A stretch of DNA of 64,000 nt, taken from Gammaproteobacteria bacterium UBA4421 (GTDB lineage: Bacteria; Pseudomonadota; Gammaproteobacteria; Pseudomonadales; Azotimanducaceae). The notes under the pieces are model-generated. The model was not told where the DNA came from. It saw nothing but the letters and a program-made list of their open reading frames with translations, and did not search any database. The DNA lies in the NCBI GenBank assembly GCA_002389675.1, contig DGQF01000055.1, forward strand, positions 62,001 to 126,000. Direction: 5' to 3'. Of this stretch, positions 34,397 through 42,669 are shown in pieces. The stretch's first letter is position 1; every line of letters starts with the position of its first letter. A program made the position numbers and the translations under genes.

Positions 34397-35266
34397 ATGA
34401 CCGCGCGAGTGAACCACAGTTTAAAAGGCAAAGTCGCCATTGTGACCGCTGCCGGGCGAGGTATTGGTCGAGGAATTGCATTAGCCCTGGCCGCGCAAGG
34501 GGCTCGGCTTGTCGTGAACTCCTACTCAGCCGATACCACTCAGGCGACGGTAGCTGCTGTTGAGGCGCTAGGCGTTGAAGCCGTAAGTGTAGCCGGTGAT
34601 GTCACCGATCCGGAGATCATGTTGGCACTTCGAGATAAGGCGCTGGCCTCATTTGGCAGCATCGATATTTTGGTGAACAATGTGGGTGCGGGCCCCAAAG
34701 TCAGTCGCTCTCCTGAAGACCACGAGCTGGGTCAATCAGCGGCGGTTTGGGATGCGCTGTACGAGCAGAACTTGAAGTCCGTGGTTCTAATGACGCAAGC
34801 CGTGGTTCCGCATATGCGTGCGCAGCGCAGTGGCAAAATAGTAATGATCTCCTCTATCGCCGGCAGAACCTCTTTGTCAGAGCGCATGTTGACTGACTTT
34901 GTGCACCCATCTTACAGCGCCATGAAGGCGGCGCTAATCAGTTATACCCAAACTCAGGCAGAACTGTTGGGACCACACAATATTAATGTCAATGCGGTCT
35001 GCCCGGGAATTGTATATACCGATGCATGGCAAGCCAATGCGCGTCGTGCGGTCGAACAGCTGCCTGAGTTCGCGGGCATGAACGCCCGGGAGTGGTTTGA
35101 TGGGGTGGCCAGAGGGGATTACCCGGAAATATTTGATCGGACCCCACTGCGCCGGGATCAAACCGTTGAGGATATTGGCAACGCTGTGGTGTTTTTGGTG
35201 GCTGATGACGCTATGAACATCACCGGACAATCGTTGATGGTTGACGGTGGGATGGTGAAAATTTAG
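34397..35266 (+). CDS. Short-chain dehydrogenase/reductase
   Basis: I choose ATG 34397 because GGGGG is at 34385-34389, at proper distance; GTG 34391 is too close to it. The product has 289 residues. TAAGRGIG is at 17-24 and NNVG at about 94-97, so the last A of NNAG is replaced by V. The active site is Ser152/153, Tyr173 and Lys177 ('YSAMK'). 'VVNSYSADT' after the second strand suggests NADPH. The C-terminal 'GQSLMVDGGMVKI' is standard. It is longer than the SDR upstream because of an insertion 'EDHELGQSAAVW' and an insertion around 'ARRAVEQLPEFAGMNAREWF'. The substrate is unknown; it is probably co-transcribed with the SDR at 33609. Confidence 0.89.
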   Translation: MTARVNHSLKGKVAIVTAAGRGIGRGIALALAAQGARLVVNSYSADTTQATVAAVEALGVEAVSVAGDVTDPEIMLALRDKALASFGSIDILVNNVGAGPKVSRSPEDHELGQSAAVWDALYEQNLKSVVLMTQAVVPHMRAQRSGKIVMISSIAGRTSLSERMLTDFVHPSYSAMKAALISYTQTQAELLGPHNINVNAVCPGIVYTDAWQANARRAVEQLPEFAGMNAREWFDGVARGDYPEIFDRTPLRRDQTVEDIGNAVVFLVADDAMNITGQSLMVDGGMVKI

Positions 35267-35293
35267 GCGGTTGTCTACGGTAACGAAAAGCAC

Positions 35294-35318
35294 AGGCCTG
35301 AACGGCCCGGGCAGGGCT
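35294..35318 (-). terminator. Possible terminator of the Nudix gene
   Basis: On the minus strand, AGCCCTG (35312-35318) can pair with CAGGCCT (35294-35300), 6 of 7 positions, around an 11-nt GC-rich loop, followed by GTGCTTTTCG. It lies between convergent ends at 35266 and 35330. One mismatch and a short T-run make it weak. Confidence 0.3.
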
Positions 35319-35329
35319 GAAAAATGCCA

Positions 35330-35845
35330 CTAGCGCCCAACATCATAGGGTTGCTCTGGAATACCTTGGTCTAAAAGGCGTTCAACATGCAGCCCTAATG
35401 TTTTGGGTACAAAGATATGGTCGTGGGCGTTGTTGATTTCTTTTATCCGCCACCAACGAAACGATTCAAATGTACTGCGCTCATCGGCGGCAGGATTGTG
35501 TTCATGGTCCGCAGTGAATTGTGGAACTTCGATGTAGTAATACGTTTCCGACTGATCAAACCCTTTACCGTAAAGGTGAAATTGCATGCGTCGATACCAT
35601 ATGGGGCCTTCTGCTGTGTCGATGACCAGGCCGGTTTCTTCGCGGACTTCGCGTTTTAGGGCGGTCATCTCATCTTCGCCAGACTCCAGGCCGCCGCCTG
35701 GTGTAATCCAGATCGAGGTGTTGCTATCGGGTACTCGCATTTGAATCAACAAGACGCGCCGCGCAGCGGGATCGGCGATCACAGCGCGAACGGCCTTGCG
35801 GGGTTTAAATTCGCAGCATAATTGGTTGGCGTGTTTTTCGGGCAT
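35330..35845 (-). CDS. Nudix hydrolase
   Basis: A 171-residue Nudix protein. The full Nudix box is present at about residues 51-73 (GX5EX7REVREETGL), which coordinates Mg and cleaves X-linked nucleoside diphosphates. Upstream is 'RRVLLIQMRVPDSNTSIWITPGGG', a normal first sheet. The C-terminal part 'STFESFRWWRIKEINNAHDHIFVPKTL' closes the fold. The substrate cannot be told; it is probably a house-cleaning or NTP-sugar pyrophosphatase. It is 9 bp downstream of the LLM oxidoreductase gene on the same strand, so it is likely transcribed with it. Confidence 0.88.
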   Translation of the reverse strand: MPEKHANQLCCEFKPRKAVRAVIADPAARRVLLIQMRVPDSNTSIWITPGGGLESGEDEMTALKREVREETGLVIDTAEGPIWYRRMQFHLYGKGFDQSETYYYIEVPQFTADHEHNPAADERSTFESFRWWRIKEINNAHDHIFVPKTLGLHVERLLDQGIPEQPYDVGR

Positions 35846-35854
35846 TATAAGTAG

Positions 35855-36895
35855 TTAGGTGCGCTTAATTAGATCCATGGCTTTTTCTAGCGCGGCGGTA
35901 CGCTCTGGCCAAGTGTCTCCCCCGGTAGATAATCTAAGGGTAGTCACACCGGCGTCGGCGAATGCGGCTAAACGTGTTCGGACCATGTCTGCTGTGCCAA
36001 TTAGGTTGGCCATCAGGACTAAGTCGTCGGGTACGCGTTCAATGGCTGCATCGCGTTTGCCGTCTATCCACAGGCGTTGCACCGCTTTGGCAGTATCCTC
36101 ATAACCGGCCCGGCAGTAGGCGTCGTTATAAAAATTTGTTTTCGCTGAACCCATAGCCCCTAGCGTGAACGCCATGGCGGGTTTGCGGGCTGCGATCAAT
36201 GCTTCAACGTTGTCGCTGATTTCAAAATAGCCGCCAGCTTGGATGTCCAGGTCCTTAAGTGTGCGACCACTTTTGAGCGCACCTGCGCGCAAGTCTTCGA
36301 GGAAAACATGGGCGTGTTCGGGCAAAAAAGAAGTGCCCAGCCAACCGTCAGCAAGCTCACCAGTCATCTGCAGCGATTTGGGTCCCAGAGTGGCAAGATA
36401 TATCGGCAAATTCGGGCGAGGTGGCTGGGATAATCTGATCGCTTTGCCCTCTCCTCCTGGCCGCGGCAGCGTGTAGTGTTTGCCGTCATAGGCCAATTTT
36501 TCTCCTGCTAGCGCGATGTTTAAAATATCAACACATTCGCGCAACCTCGATAGTGGTTTGCCAAAAGCGGCGCCGTGCAGTCCCTCAACCACCTGTGGGC
36601 CGCTGACCCCCAAGCCCAACATAAACCGACCTTTGGAAACAGTATCAAGACTTTGGGCAGTCATAGCGATCATTGACGGTACTCTAGAGCTGATCTGCAT
36701 GATGCCGGTACCCAGTTTGATGCGCTCTGTTTTAGCCGCTATGTAGGCCAGGGGAACAATCGCGTCCATTCCCCATGCTTCAGCCGACCATGCCTGATCG
36801 ACGCCCATTCGGTCTGCGGCCATGGTGTAATCGACGAGGGCATCCCAATCCTGACCGTTATAGTAGGCTGAACCGATAGAAATTGAAGTTTGCAT
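35855..36895 (-). CDS. LLM-class oxidoreductase, F420-dependent type
   Basis: A 346-residue luciferase-like monooxygenase-fold protein. Typical segments are 'AWSAEAWGMDAIVPLAYIAAKTERIKLGTGIMQ', 'GRFMLGLGVSGPQVVEGLHG' and 'YLATLGPKSLQMTGELADGWLG'. The 'GVSGPQVVEG(L/W)HG' pattern is characteristic of the subgroup annotated as F420-dependent; a true use of F420 rather than FMN cannot be concluded from sequence. It is a paralogue of the protein at 61930. It diverges from the small protein at 37024 across a 128-bp region with a perfect 12-bp palindrome. Substrate unknown. Confidence 0.87.
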   Translation of the reverse strand: MQTSISIGSAYYNGQDWDALVDYTMAADRMGVDQAWSAEAWGMDAIVPLAYIAAKTERIKLGTGIMQISSRVPSMIAMTAQSLDTVSKGRFMLGLGVSGPQVVEGLHGAAFGKPLSRLRECVDILNIALAGEKLAYDGKHYTLPRPGGEGKAIRLSQPPRPNLPIYLATLGPKSLQMTGELADGWLGTSFLPEHAHVFLEDLRAGALKSGRTLKDLDIQAGGYFEISDNVEALIAARKPAMAFTLGAMGSAKTNFYNDAYCRAGYEDTAKAVQRLWIDGKRDAAIERVPDDLVLMANLIGTADMVRTRLAAFADAGVTTLRLSTGGDTWPERTAALEKAMDLIKRT

Positions 36896-36986
36896 GTGGA
36901 TATTTCCTTACTGATTTTTACTGCACATAGGCAGGAGTAAACGTGCGTAATCCAAACTTTGTCAACAGCAAAGAAAGGCCATAGAC

Positions 36987-36998
36987 TATCGCGCGATA
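36987..36998. promoter_or_regulatory. Palindrome TATCGCGCGATA in divergent promoter region
   Basis: A perfect 12-bp palindrome lies about 25 bp before the ATG of the gene at 37024 and about 90 bp before the LLM gene start (36895) on the other strand. Its position suits an operator of a dimeric regulator. Chance occurrence of a 12-bp palindrome in one particular 128-bp gap is low but not negligible. No cognate regulator is present in the window. Confidence 0.35.
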
Positions 36999-37023
36999 AA
37001 AGTAGTTATGGGGAGATTAGTCG

Positions 37024-37332
37024 ATGCCGGAGTTGAAGTCAGGTTCGCGTTTGAAGAGTGCGGTGTGTGAGGGAGAGGTGATGGTGGTCAGCGCGCCTCC
37101 AGCGGATGTGGAAATCACATGTGGCGGCACAGCGATGTTTGCAAGTGGTGGTGAGGGTGTTGCCGCGGAGATCGATCCTGAGCAGGCGGTGGGTATTGCG
37201 ATAGGCAAACGCTATATCACTGAAGATGAAAGCCTAGAAGTGCTCTGTGTAAAGGCCGGTCAGGGCAGCCTGGCGGTTGATGGCGCTCTTTTGCTGCAAA
37301 AAGATACCAAGAAATTGCCGAAAACCGACTAA
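37024..37332 (+). CDS. Small conserved-looking protein upstream of acyl-CoA ligase, unknown
   Basis: A 102-residue soluble protein, start ATG 37024 with GGGGAG upstream. It has no signal peptide or membrane helix. Segments that look conserved are 'LKSGSRLKSAVCEGEVMVVSAPPADVEITCGGTAMF' and 'GIAIGKRYITEDESLEVLCVKAGQGSLAVDGALLL', with three cysteines (SAVC, ITCGG, VLC) spaced like a metal- or cofactor-binding site. I recall similar short proteins next to acyl-CoA ligases in actinobacteria but cannot name a family or function. It is 12 bp upstream of the acyl-CoA ligase gene and so likely translated from the same mRNA. A ligase accessory or acyl-binding role is only a guess. Confidence 0.7.
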   Translation: MPELKSGSRLKSAVCEGEVMVVSAPPADVEITCGGTAMFASGGEGVAAEIDPEQAVGIAIGKRYITEDESLEVLCVKAGQGSLAVDGALLLQKDTKKLPKTD

Positions 37333-37344
37333 CGGACGCCGACC

Positions 37345-38859
37345 ATGAACATCATGATGTTGTTGGAGATGGCCGGAGGCGTTTTCCCGGATCGCCCCGC
37401 GTTTACCGATTGCAGCAGCGGGCAATCTCTCACTTATGCCCAGTTGTTTGAGGCAGCGCGTTATCGCGCCGCCAGTGTCCGCGCAAGCGGCGCGGAGCGC
37501 CTGGTAAAACTCGATGTGAGCAACTTGGGTACACCCTTGAGCCTGTTTACCAGTGCATGGGCAGGCGTGCCCTATGTGCCGCTGAATTACCGCTTAACGG
37601 ATACCGAAATTGAAGCCTTGCTCAAGCGGGTCACGCCGGCTTATCTGGTGACCCAGGCTGAGCGCGCGGTTCGACTTGGGGGCTTAGACGGCGTCTTGCC
37701 TGTGTCCAGTGCGGCATTTTTAGCTGACAATTTACATCCTCATCCGGTGGCCGAAGAATGGTCGATGGATCCCGATGAAATTGCCGTATTGTTATTTACG
37801 AGCGGAACCACGGGGGAACCAAAGGCGGCGGTGCTGCGGCACAAACATTTGGTCGCTTATATTTTGAGCTCTGTAGAGTTTGCTTGCGCTGAAGAGCAAG
37901 AAGCGGCCCTGGTGTGCGTACCGCCCTATCATATCGCGGGAATCGCGGCAATTTTGAGCTCGGTATATTCTGCGCGACACGTGATACAGCTGCCCAATTT
38001 CACGCCTCAGGCATGGCTCGAGGCTGCGCGTAAGTATGCTGTAACCACTGCGTTTTTGGTGCCGACCATGTTGGCCCGAATTGTGGATCATTTAGAGGGC
38101 GAATCTACCGCGGGTCTGCCGCACCTGAAAAACTTATCATACGGCGGTGGCAAGATGCCGTTGAGTGTCATCCACAAAGCGATGCAGCTGTTGCCAGATA
38201 CAGATTTCTCCAATGCCTATGGTTTGACTGAAACCAGCTCCACCATTGCAGTGCTGGGCCCAGCTGAACATCGCACGGCACAGGCCAGTGACGACGCGGA
38301 TGTTCGGCGCCGGTTGGTTTCCGTGGGTCAGCCGCTGCCGGGTGTTGAGATTGAAATTCGTAACGACCAAGGGGAGCCACTGGGCCCTGGCGAGCGGGGC
38401 GAAATCTATGTGCGTGGTGAACAGGTCTCTGGAGAATATGAGGGGCGTGGCTCAGCCACCGATGCTGACGGCTGGTTCGCCACGCGTGACGCGGGTAGCA
38501 TTGATGAGCAGGGTTATTTGTTTCTTGAAGGCCGGGCAGATGATGTGATTGTTCGCGGTGGTGAGAACTTATCACCAGGTGAAATTGAAGATGTTTTGTT
38601 GGCACACCCGGCGGTGCTGGATGCCGCCGTAGTGGGTGTGCCAGATGAGCAGTGGGGAGAGGGCGTGGCTGCGGCGTTGGTGGCTCGCAAAGGCATGCAG
38701 ATCGACGGGGTTGAACTGCAGGCGTATGTCAAGGAACAACTGCGCAGCTCTCGGGTTCCTCAGATGATTGCGGTTTGGGATGAGTTGCCTTACAACGAAA
38801 CGGGTAAACTCCTGCGGCGTGTTGTCAAAGCTCGCTTAATCGACCAGAGCGTCGATTAA
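37345..38859 (+). CDS. AMP-forming acyl-CoA ligase
   Basis: A 504-residue member of the AMP-binding (ANL) superfamily. The P-loop 'LLFTSGTTGEPKAA' starts at about residue 149. The A5 motif is 'NAYGLTETSS', A7 'GWFATRDAGSIDEQGYLFLEGRADDVIVRGG' and the C-terminal catalytic lysine is in 'NETGKLLRR'. It converts a carboxylic acid plus ATP and CoA to acyl-CoA, the entry to beta-oxidation. Its predecessor is a 102-residue protein of unknown function. Its last 24 bp overlap the convergent crotonase gene. The chain length or ring specificity is not readable. Confidence 0.9.
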   Translation: MNIMMLLEMAGGVFPDRPAFTDCSSGQSLTYAQLFEAARYRAASVRASGAERLVKLDVSNLGTPLSLFTSAWAGVPYVPLNYRLTDTEIEALLKRVTPAYLVTQAERAVRLGGLDGVLPVSSAAFLADNLHPHPVAEEWSMDPDEIAVLLFTSGTTGEPKAAVLRHKHLVAYILSSVEFACAEEQEAALVCVPPYHIAGIAAILSSVYSARHVIQLPNFTPQAWLEAARKYAVTTAFLVPTMLARIVDHLEGESTAGLPHLKNLSYGGGKMPLSVIHKAMQLLPDTDFSNAYGLTETSSTIAVLGPAEHRTAQASDDADVRRRLVSVGQPLPGVEIEIRNDQGEPLGPGERGEIYVRGEQVSGEYEGRGSATDADGWFATRDAGSIDEQGYLFLEGRADDVIVRGGENLSPGEIEDVLLAHPAVLDAAVVGVPDEQWGEGVAAALVARKGMQIDGVELQAYVKEQLRSSRVPQMIAVWDELPYNETGKLLRRVVKARLIDQSVD

Positions 38860-39831
38860 TCCCCATTTCAGAGCCGTGGCCGTATCAATGCGTGTATTGG
38901 TTAAAGCGAGCCATGCTGTGCGTTGACGGCCGATGCGCCGCGGCAAGCTGACTGTACCCCCGGCACCTGGGATCAGTCCCATGGCCACCTCTGGGAGCTG
39001 AAAAAAAGTGTCCGGTGAGGCAGTAACTCGATCCGTGAATGCAGGTAATTCGATGCCTGCACCGATACACGCGCCCTGCAGGGCGCTTGAGGTGGAGATA
39101 GACAGACTGGCCAGCAAACCCGCTGCACTGCGCGTCGTTCTGCTTAAATGAGCGACTGCGGGGTTGGGCGATGCGCCAAATTCAGTCAAGTCCCCGCCTG
39201 CACTGAAAGAGTGGCCTGCAGCATTAAGGTGGACGTGCGTGATATCAGGATCCAGATTTGCCACGCAAAGGGCTGCGCATAAATGGTCTTTCATATCGCT
39301 GTTGTAGGCATTGTGGACATGGGGTCGGTTCAACGTCAGCGTCAGCTCATCCCCGTCATCGTGGGTTTTTCGGGTCACGATTACCGGTGGCGTTGATTGA
39401 ATCGCATGGGAACGAGTTGCATTAGTCGTGAGCCAAGTCTGAAACTCCTGGCTTTGTTGTAATACTGAATAGGCCAGAGATTCTGCAAACAGTCCCTGAT
39501 CAATGCTCATGCACGATTGCTTGCGTAACAACTGCACTAACGTTGTCGCAGCGACCGGATGACGGTTGATGTTATGTAACAGGTTCGTCAGCGATGCTCC
39601 CGGGGGGCTCAAGACATCTACCGGATAATCCGCTGCAGCATCGAGTGTGACATTATGCCCAAGCAGACCAACCACGACACAACTTGGCCAAAAAAGAGGC
39701 TCGCTGGGTATGTGATGACGGTCTATCTGGACCACTAGATAGTTTTGCCCAGCCACGACAGAATGCTCCTCTGCCAATAGAGGGGAACGGGTGATTTGGG
39801 TGAAATGTTTTGATGAAATGATGGCAACCAT
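38836..39831 (-). CDS. Crotonase with N-terminal extension
   Basis: A 331-residue protein whose last about 180 residues form a crotonase domain: 'LTLTLNRPHVHNAYN', 'HSFSAGGDLTEFG', 'GACIGAGIELPAFTDRV', and 'QLPEVAMGLIPGAGGTVSLPRR' with the conserved Glu of PEVAMG. The first about 150 residues are an extra domain with a 'NLLHNINRHPVAATTLVQLLR' helix and 'DQGLFAESLAYSVLQQSQEFQTWL'. I recall this arrangement from actinobacterial enoyl-CoA hydratases next to amidohydrolases and ligases. The ATG lies 21 bp from the divergent amidohydrolase start, so promoters must overlap coding DNA or the start may be further in. Confidence 0.8.
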   Translation of the reverse strand: MVAIISSKHFTQITRSPLLAEEHSVVAGQNYLVVQIDRHHIPSEPLFWPSCVVVGLLGHNVTLDAAADYPVDVLSPPGASLTNLLHNINRHPVAATTLVQLLRKQSCMSIDQGLFAESLAYSVLQQSQEFQTWLTTNATRSHAIQSTPPVIVTRKTHDDGDELTLTLNRPHVHNAYNSDMKDHLCAALCVANLDPDITHVHLNAAGHSFSAGGDLTEFGASPNPAVAHLSRTTRSAAGLLASLSISTSSALQGACIGAGIELPAFTDRVTASPDTFFQLPEVAMGLIPGAGGTVSLPRRIGRQRTAWLALTNTRIDTATALKWGLIDALVD

Positions 39832-39852
39832 GACCGAGAGTATACCGCGACT

Positions 39853-41214
39853 GTGACACTGCTGATTAAGAATGCAGATCTAGACGGCGTAACAGCCGAC
39901 GTGTTGGTTGATGATCAGGTTCAGCAGATCGGTGGCGCGCGGCCGGCGGCTGCTACCATCGATGCACGCGGCTGTGCGGTTATCCCGGGATTACATGACC
40001 ATCACATACACCTGTATGCGGCTGCGGCTGCGCGCAGCTCGATAGATTGCGCCGGTTTTGGATCTATCAACCCCAAGGCGTTGTCTGCCGCGCTGCATGC
40101 GGTGCCTGGACCGGGTTGGGTTCGGGGTGTCAACTATCACGAATCAATTGCGGGAGATCTTGACGCCGTGGCCTTAGATCGCCTCTGTGCGAGTCGACCG
40201 GTTCGTTTGCAGCACAGCAGCGGCAAACTGTGGATCCTCAATACAGCGGCGCTGCAGGCGCTGGATTTGGCGTCGGTTTGGAACCAGCCCGGATTGGAGC
40301 GTGATGGCCAATCGAAGCCGACCGGGCGATTATGGCGCATGGATGCATGGCTGCATACGCGCTTACCCTCTGCAGCACCAGCTAACCTGAGTTCACTGTC
40401 CAAGCAAATGGCGAGTTTCGGTATAACCTCTGTAACCGATGCCTCATATACCAATGATCGGCAACGGTTGACGGACTATGGTCGGGCTCGGCAACGCCGA
40501 GAACTGCTCCAGCACGTGCAGGTGATGGGGGATTTGTCCCTACCGGCAGGCCAGCTCAAAATTTTGCTGGATGAAGACGATCTGCTGCCGTTTTCAGACC
40601 TGGTTGATCGCATCAAACAAGCACATGATTTAAATCGGGGGGTGGCTTTTCACGCAGTGAGTCACGTCGAGCTATTGTATGCGCTTAGCGCTTTGCTTGA
40701 GGCAGGCAGGCACAGCGATGACCGGATTGAACATGCTGGTGTTGTGCGCGCACAAACTCTGCCCATGTTGCGTGCTGCGGGGGTCACAGTGGTGACTCAG
40801 CCGGGATTTATTGCCGATCGAGGCGCGCGTTTCTATGCGGCAGCAGATCCAGCAGATCAACCTTGTCTGTATCCTTACGCCTCGCTGTTGGCGGCGGGGG
40901 TGCCTGTTGCCGCAAGCTCTGATGCTCCCTATGGTCCATTGAATCCTTGGCTGATTATGGCGGCTGCAGCCACTCGAGTGGCTGAAAATGGTGAGGTTAT
41001 TAATCCAACTGAGCGTGTTTCGCCTCAGGAGGGGTTGCGTGGCTATCTTGCATCTGCTGGTCAACCCGGTGGCCCAGCGCGTCAAGTTCGTGTGGGAGCG
41101 CGGGCAGACCTTTTGGTTCTCGATCGTCCTTTGGCAGCCGTTTTTTCAGATATTGCTGCAACTCAAGTTCGCTACACGCTGATCGGTGGTGAAATTGTCT
41201 ATACGGCAACCTAA
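39853..41214 (+). CDS. Amidohydrolase (YtcJ-like, PF07969)
   Basis: A 453-residue metal-dependent hydrolase starting at GTG 39853. The metal motif HxH is His51 and His53 in 'IPGLHDHHIHLY'. Later ligands include the histidine in 'GVAFHAVSHVELLYALS' (possible), 'DRIEHAG' and the Asp in 'PVAASSDAPYGPLNPWL'. The final 'GARADLLVLDRPLAAVFSDIAATQVRYTLIGGEIVY' is the typical closing beta-sandwich. Family members hydrolyse amides or cyclic esters; a substrate is not readable. It diverges from the crotonase gene with only 21 bp between starts. Confidence 0.85.
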   Translation: MTLLIKNADLDGVTADVLVDDQVQQIGGARPAAATIDARGCAVIPGLHDHHIHLYAAAAARSSIDCAGFGSINPKALSAALHAVPGPGWVRGVNYHESIAGDLDAVALDRLCASRPVRLQHSSGKLWILNTAALQALDLASVWNQPGLERDGQSKPTGRLWRMDAWLHTRLPSAAPANLSSLSKQMASFGITSVTDASYTNDRQRLTDYGRARQRRELLQHVQVMGDLSLPAGQLKILLDEDDLLPFSDLVDRIKQAHDLNRGVAFHAVSHVELLYALSALLEAGRHSDDRIEHAGVVRAQTLPMLRAAGVTVVTQPGFIADRGARFYAAADPADQPCLYPYASLLAAGVPVAASSDAPYGPLNPWLIMAAAATRVAENGEVINPTERVSPQEGLRGYLASAGQPGGPARQVRVGARADLLVLDRPLAAVFSDIAATQVRYTLIGGEIVYTAT

Positions 41215-41245
41215 CCGAGGGTTTTAACGGTTATGCCGCGCCAAC

Positions 41246-42505
41246 TTACGCCTTTGCCAGTGCCACTCTTGGATCGTTAGGGTACATCCAATCATTGCCG
41301 ATCACTTGCTCGACTGCCAGTCCCTCCGGGATGTTTTCGGCACCAATCATTTTGTCGGCAAATTGGTTCCAGTGATAAATTCTCGCCTCCTGATAACTCA
41401 GGGGGACGCCTTTAAAACCATAGGATTCAACAGATTTTTGAATCCATTCGCCGAATTCGGTGTCCTCTAGCAGTACCGGGGAGAGCGCCTCTCCATCATT
41501 TTGTGTCCATAGATCAGGCTTGATGCCATCACCCCAGTCAGGCGCTAGCGTCCAAGTTTCGAGACGACATTTGTTGATCCCGTTAGGCCAAAACAGTAAG
41601 GGTGGAATTGTCCATTGGCTCAATGGAGAGACCCAGTTGGGAAAAATTCCGTATGATTGGGTGCACGTGCGGGCAATTTCGCCGACGGTTTCCATCTCCA
41701 CCCAAGGTGAACGCTGGGTCAGTAGGTCGCCCGGATCTTCGGCGGTTTGAGGTCTTGGTGCAACCATACGGCCGTGACCCTGTGGATAAAGTGTATTGAC
41801 ATTCCGTCGATCGTCCAGAATGGGCGCAACAGTTCGTGGGTGGATACTGCGTACGTGATACACCTCAGCGTTTGCCTCCATAGCAATTTTCCAATTGCAG
41901 TTCAGATCCCAAATGTGTCGCGCAGCAAGCCGGCAATTGCCAAATTGAAACTCCTCCCATTCGTCGGCTACCGGTCCAAGCCATTGCATGAGGCTGTCTG
42001 CGTTTGCATCGAAATTGACAAAAATAAGATTGCCAAAACGCTCGCATCTAACCGGCGTTAAGCCTCTGCAGGATTTGTCTAGATTGACGAAATCTTCAGG
42101 GTCGCGAACAGCGAGTAGGTCGCCGCTGTGGCTGTAGGTCCATCCATGATACTTGCAAACTAACCGGGATCGCTGGCCGCTTTGCTCGGTGACAATCGGA
42201 GCGCCGCGGTGTGAGCAGGTGTTGTAGAACGCGTTGACCCTACCGTCATTGGCATGAACGATAATGACCGGCTGTCCAGCATTTTCCCACAACCGCCAAC
42301 AACCGGGCTGCGGAATTTCATCGATATGTGCGGCGAATAACCACGATTTCCGCCAAATGTGTTCTTTTTCGAGCTCAAAAAAACGGGGGTCGGTATAACG
42401 GCCCGCGGGGATGTCAGGTAACTCTGGGAATCCTTTGGGTGGTGCGGAACGTGATGCTTCATATTCCATGAGGGTACGTAGTGTTTGGATTTCTTGTTGA
42501 TTCAC
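41246..42505 (-). CDS. Rieske non-heme iron oxygenase, alpha subunit
   Basis: A 419-residue protein. The Rieske ligands are C97/H99 in 'TCSHRG' and C117/H120 in 'CKYHGW'. The mononuclear iron site is H217 and H222 in 'AEVYHVRSIHP'. The position of the usual bridging aspartate is Glu214, as also in the first Rieske enzyme in this window and in the carnitine monooxygenase CntA. The C-terminal catalytic domain has the helix-grip fold. No reductase is next to it. It diverges from a crotonase across a 164-bp gap that contains the perfect palindrome at 42526-42541. Substrate unknown. Confidence 0.9.
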   Translation of the reverse strand: MNQQEIQTLRTLMEYEASRSAPPKGFPELPDIPAGRYTDPRFFELEKEHIWRKSWLFAAHIDEIPQPGCWRLWENAGQPVIIVHANDGRVNAFYNTCSHRGAPIVTEQSGQRSRLVCKYHGWTYSHSGDLLAVRDPEDFVNLDKSCRGLTPVRCERFGNLIFVNFDANADSLMQWLGPVADEWEEFQFGNCRLAARHIWDLNCNWKIAMEANAEVYHVRSIHPRTVAPILDDRRNVNTLYPQGHGRMVAPRPQTAEDPGDLLTQRSPWVEMETVGEIARTCTQSYGIFPNWVSPLSQWTIPPLLFWPNGINKCRLETWTLAPDWGDGIKPDLWTQNDGEALSPVLLEDTEFGEWIQKSVESYGFKGVPLSYQEARIYHWNQFADKMIGAENIPEGLAVEQVIGNDWMYPNDPRVALAKA

Positions 42506-42525
42506 TTAAAGATCTCGCTCAAACA

Positions 42526-42541
42526 TTAGAACATGTTCTAA
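42526..42541. promoter_or_regulatory. KstR-like palindromic operator
   Basis: The 16-bp perfect palindrome TTAGAACATGTTCTAA lies between the divergent Rieske oxygenase (start 42505) and crotonase (start 42670). Its core TAGAAC-AT-GTTCTA matches the published consensus (TNNAACNNGTTNNA) of KstR, the TetR-family repressor of cholesterol catabolism in Mycobacterium and Rhodococcus. A perfect 16-bp palindrome in this position is unlikely by chance. The regulator gene itself is not in the window, and whether a KstR homologue binds here is an inference. Confidence 0.6.
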
Positions 42542-42669
42542 GATATCAGCAAACTGGGTGTTCTGCCAGCTGGGCGGTATGATTGGCGGGATGCTTGCCG
42601 AGTATTGTCTTGGTTAAGTTTAGCTGTGCTGATCAGTTGGATATGTATAACGTTTAAAGGGGAAATAAA

